A DNA stretch of 6,693 nt from NCBI GenBank assembly GCA_009845505.1, contig VXZL01000413.1:1-6693 (forward strand). Direction: 5' to 3'. The DNA is from Candidatus Poribacteria bacterium (lineage in GTDB: Bacteria > Poribacteria > WGA-4E > WGA-3G). The position numbers were made by a program, and so were the translations under genes. This document shows positions 5,500-6,693 of this stretch, one piece after another (the first letter of the stretch is position 1; the number at the start of each line of letters is the position of its first letter). Under the pieces are notes generated by a model. That model was not told where the DNA came from. It saw nothing but the letters and a program-made list of their open reading frames with translations, and did not search any database.

Positions 5500-6516
5500 A
5501 TGATTGAAGTTGATAACCTTAGCAAAACCTTCAAAGTCTATCATCACCGCAAAGGATTTTTCGGGAGTTTTGTGAATCTCTTTTCTCGCAAACACCGTAT
5601 CGTCCAAGCAGTGGACAAAATCTCCTTTACCGTAGCACGCGGTGAAATCGTTGGATATTTAGGACCTAACGGTGCTGGAAAGTCAACGACTATCAAGATG
5701 TTGACCGGTATTTTAGTGCCTTCATCGGGCAGTGTGACTGTGAACGGTTATATCCCGCATCGGCAACGGAAGGAAAATGCTAAACACATTGGTGTCGTAT
5801 TTGGGCAGCGCTCACATCTATGGTTCGATTTACCAGTTCAAGAATCATTTGCGTTGCTACAGCGTATCTATCGCATTCCAGAGACACAATACCGCCACAA
5901 TGTTGAGATGTTTGACGAATTACTCGACCTTGGTGATTTTTTCCGGACCCCTGTCCGTCAGTTGAGTCTCGGTCAACGAATGCGTGCAGATATCGCTGCT
6001 GCGCTGCTCCACAACCCAGATGTGTTGTTCCTTGACGAGCCGACTATTGGGTTGGATGTGGTTGCGAAGGCACGTATCCGACAGTTTATCCAGCGAATTA
6101 ACGCTGAACGACAGGTCACGGTTGTGTTGACGACGCACGATTTAGACGATGTTGAGAAGTTGTGCAAACGTGTTATTCTCATTGACAATGCGCGTCTCCG
6201 TTTTGATGGGGAACTCACTACACTGCGACGATTGCTTTCGACGGAACGGCTGTTGAGTGTCGATTACGCAGAAGTCTATCCAGACGTTGGTATTCCCAAT
6301 GCGGATATTGTGTATCAGGAGGGTGCTCGCGTGCAGTATCGATTCTCTCCAGAAGAGATTAGCGCGGCGGATCTCATTGGTGCGATCCTCAAAAAGTTCA
6401 GAATTATAGATGTATCGATTCAGGAACCCGATATTGAGGACCTAATCAAAACCGTATACGAGGATAACCTTACGCTTGAGCGTAAGTTGGCGGAGCCGGT
6501 ATCTCCGGACGTATAG
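5500..6516 (+). CDS. ABC-2 exporter ATP-binding protein (COG4586-type)
   Basis: This 338-residue cytosolic ATPase should power the two upstream permeases. All nucleotide-binding motifs are intact: Walker A GPNGAGKS (55-62), Q-loop Q103 in 'VFGQRSHLWFDLP', signature LSLGQ (155-159), Walker B VLFLDEP (175-181, catalytic E180), D-loop 'IGLD' (183-186) and switch H213. The extended N-terminal stretch 'HHRKGFFGSFVNLFSRKHR' (15-33), lying between the first strand and 'VQAVDKISF', typifies the subgroup that partners COG4587 and COG3694 permeases. After the nucleotide-binding domain (to about 240), a C-terminal extension (about 245-325) resembles the small accessory domain common in drug- or polysaccharide-type exporter ATPases. 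The start has no Shine-Dalgarno match but gives the expected N-terminus. It lies 63 bp downstream of permease 2, separated by a heptamer repeat. The cargo is unknown. Confidence 0.95.
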   Translation: MIEVDNLSKTFKVYHHRKGFFGSFVNLFSRKHRIVQAVDKISFTVARGEIVGYLGPNGAGKSTTIKMLTGILVPSSGSVTVNGYIPHRQRKENAKHIGVVFGQRSHLWFDLPVQESFALLQRIYRIPETQYRHNVEMFDELLDLGDFFRTPVRQLSLGQRMRADIAAALLHNPDVLFLDEPTIGLDVVAKARIRQFIQRINAERQVTVVLTTHDLDDVEKLCKRVILIDNARLRFDGELTTLRRLLSTERLLSVDYAEVYPDVGIPNADIVYQEGARVQYRFSPEEISAADLIGAILKKFRIIDVSIQEPDIEDLIKTVYEDNLTLERKLAEPVSPDV

Positions 6517-6526
6517 GCGAATTGAC

Positions 6527-6556
6527 TTGACAAACCGAAAATCTGCAGGGTAAAAT
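6527..6556 (+). promoter_or_regulatory. Sigma70-like promoter for the last gene
   Basis: TTGACA (6527-6532) and TAAAAT (6551-6556) are separated by 18 bp. The first matches the -35 consensus perfectly and the second matches five of six bases of the -10 consensus. An overlapping TTGACT (6522-6527) gives an alternative -35. The site sits 10 bp after the ATPase stop codon and about 50 bp before the start of the next gene, so a new transcription unit probably begins here. Confidence 0.6.
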
Positions 6557-6570
6557 GTATAAGGTTTTAC
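6550..6570. promoter_or_regulatory. Small palindrome over the -10 box, possible operator
   Basis: GTAAAA (6550-6555) and TTTTAC (6565-6570) are perfect inverted halves around nine bases. They overlap the -10 hexamer and the likely transcription start. It could be an operator or an early-transcript hairpin. At 6 bp per arm, chance cannot be excluded. Confidence 0.3.
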
Positions 6571-6591
6571 TGAATCTAATTTCTGAAATTT

Positions 6592-6600
6592 AAAGGAGAG
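6592..6600 (+). promoter_or_regulatory. Strong ribosome binding site of the last gene
   Basis: AAAGGAGAG ends six bases before ATG 6607, an ideal spacing. It contrasts with the transporter genes upstream, none of which has such a site. Confidence 0.8.
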
Positions 6601-6606
6601 ATACAA

Positions 6607-6693
6607 ATGAATTTAAGAGATATGAGCGCAATTTGCGTCCTCGGCGTATTCTTGGCAATGTTCTCGTATGTCAACGCCGCTGATGCCCAAGAT
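6607..6693 (+). CDS. Exported protein, N-terminal fragment (cut by window edge)
   Basis: An open frame of 29 codons runs from ATG 6607 to the last base with no stop. The peptide begins Met-Asn-Leu-Arg, continues through a hydrophobic core (about residues 8-19, 'AICVLGVFLAMF') and reaches 'SYVNA-ADAQD', with a likely signal peptidase cleavage after Ala24. No lipobox cysteine is placed for lipidation, since Cys10 sits inside the core. The mature protein is beyond the window, so its function cannot be given. Its own promoter and strong ribosome binding site suggest it is expressed independently of the exporter genes and perhaps at a higher level. The start choice is well supported. Confidence 0.8.
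   Translation, partial: MNLRDMSAICVLGVFLAMFSYVNAADAQD

Noticed and set aside
6491..6507. CGGAG/CTCCG hairpin near the ATPase stop codon
   Set aside because: The stem is only 5 bp, lies within the coding sequence, and lacks a T-tract, so it is not a convincing terminator.
2443..6516. MacB-type permease and ABC-2 trio as one transporter
   Set aside because: FtsX/MacB permeases and ABC-2 permeases belong to structurally different classes and need different ATPases. A 128-bp repeat-filled gap also separates them.

Overview
The window holds five complete protein genes with a clear family assignment, one complete secreted dockerin protein, and the first 29 codons of a seventh gene. All lie on the + strand. 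Base composition is near 50% GC. Several traits suggest an uncultured environmental bacterium, perhaps Candidatus Poribacteria or a Planctomycetes-like lineage: a secreted multidomain protein ending in a dockerin-type calcium-binding domain, a Gfo/Idh/MocA oxidoreductase with the 'LPL..NPLDLMIESGDLP' tail, and intergenic gaps filled with 7-bp periodic repeats. That assignment is inference from gene style, not from a marker gene.

Layout. Bases 1-32 look like the right half of a rho-independent terminator cut by the window edge. Bases 57-1163 encode an exported protein with a signal peptide, a Reeler-like domain carrying one CxxCH haem-type motif, an Ig-like domain, a proline linker and two dockerin repeats. 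A 175-bp gap follows, filled by an inverted repeat element with heptamer arms around a large nested hairpin. Bases 1339-2415 encode a Gfo/Idh/MocA-type NAD(P)-dependent oxidoreductase. After 27 bp comes a MacB/FtsX-type ABC permease (2443-3678) with no matching ATPase or adaptor in the window. A second repeat-filled gap (3679-3806) precedes a three-gene ABC-2 exporter: permease 1 (3807-4619), permease 2 (4636-5436) and, after a third repeat-bearing gap, the ATPase (5500-6516). A new transcription unit then begins with a sigma70-like promoter, a strong ribosome binding site and a signal-peptide gene that runs off the right edge.

How they work together. The last three complete genes very likely form one transporter. 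Two different ABC-2 permeases of the COG4587 and COG3694 type would form a heterodimeric channel, powered by the COG4586-type ATPase; the substrate is unknown. The MacB-like permease belongs to a different ABC class and probably pairs with an ATPase encoded elsewhere. The oxidoreductase may share a transcript with it, but no functional link is visible. The most unexplained structure is not a gene. Three gaps, and only these three, contain degenerate tandem heptamers that fit one consensus, TTRNNRG. In two of the gaps the heptamers recur in inverted orientation on the far side.
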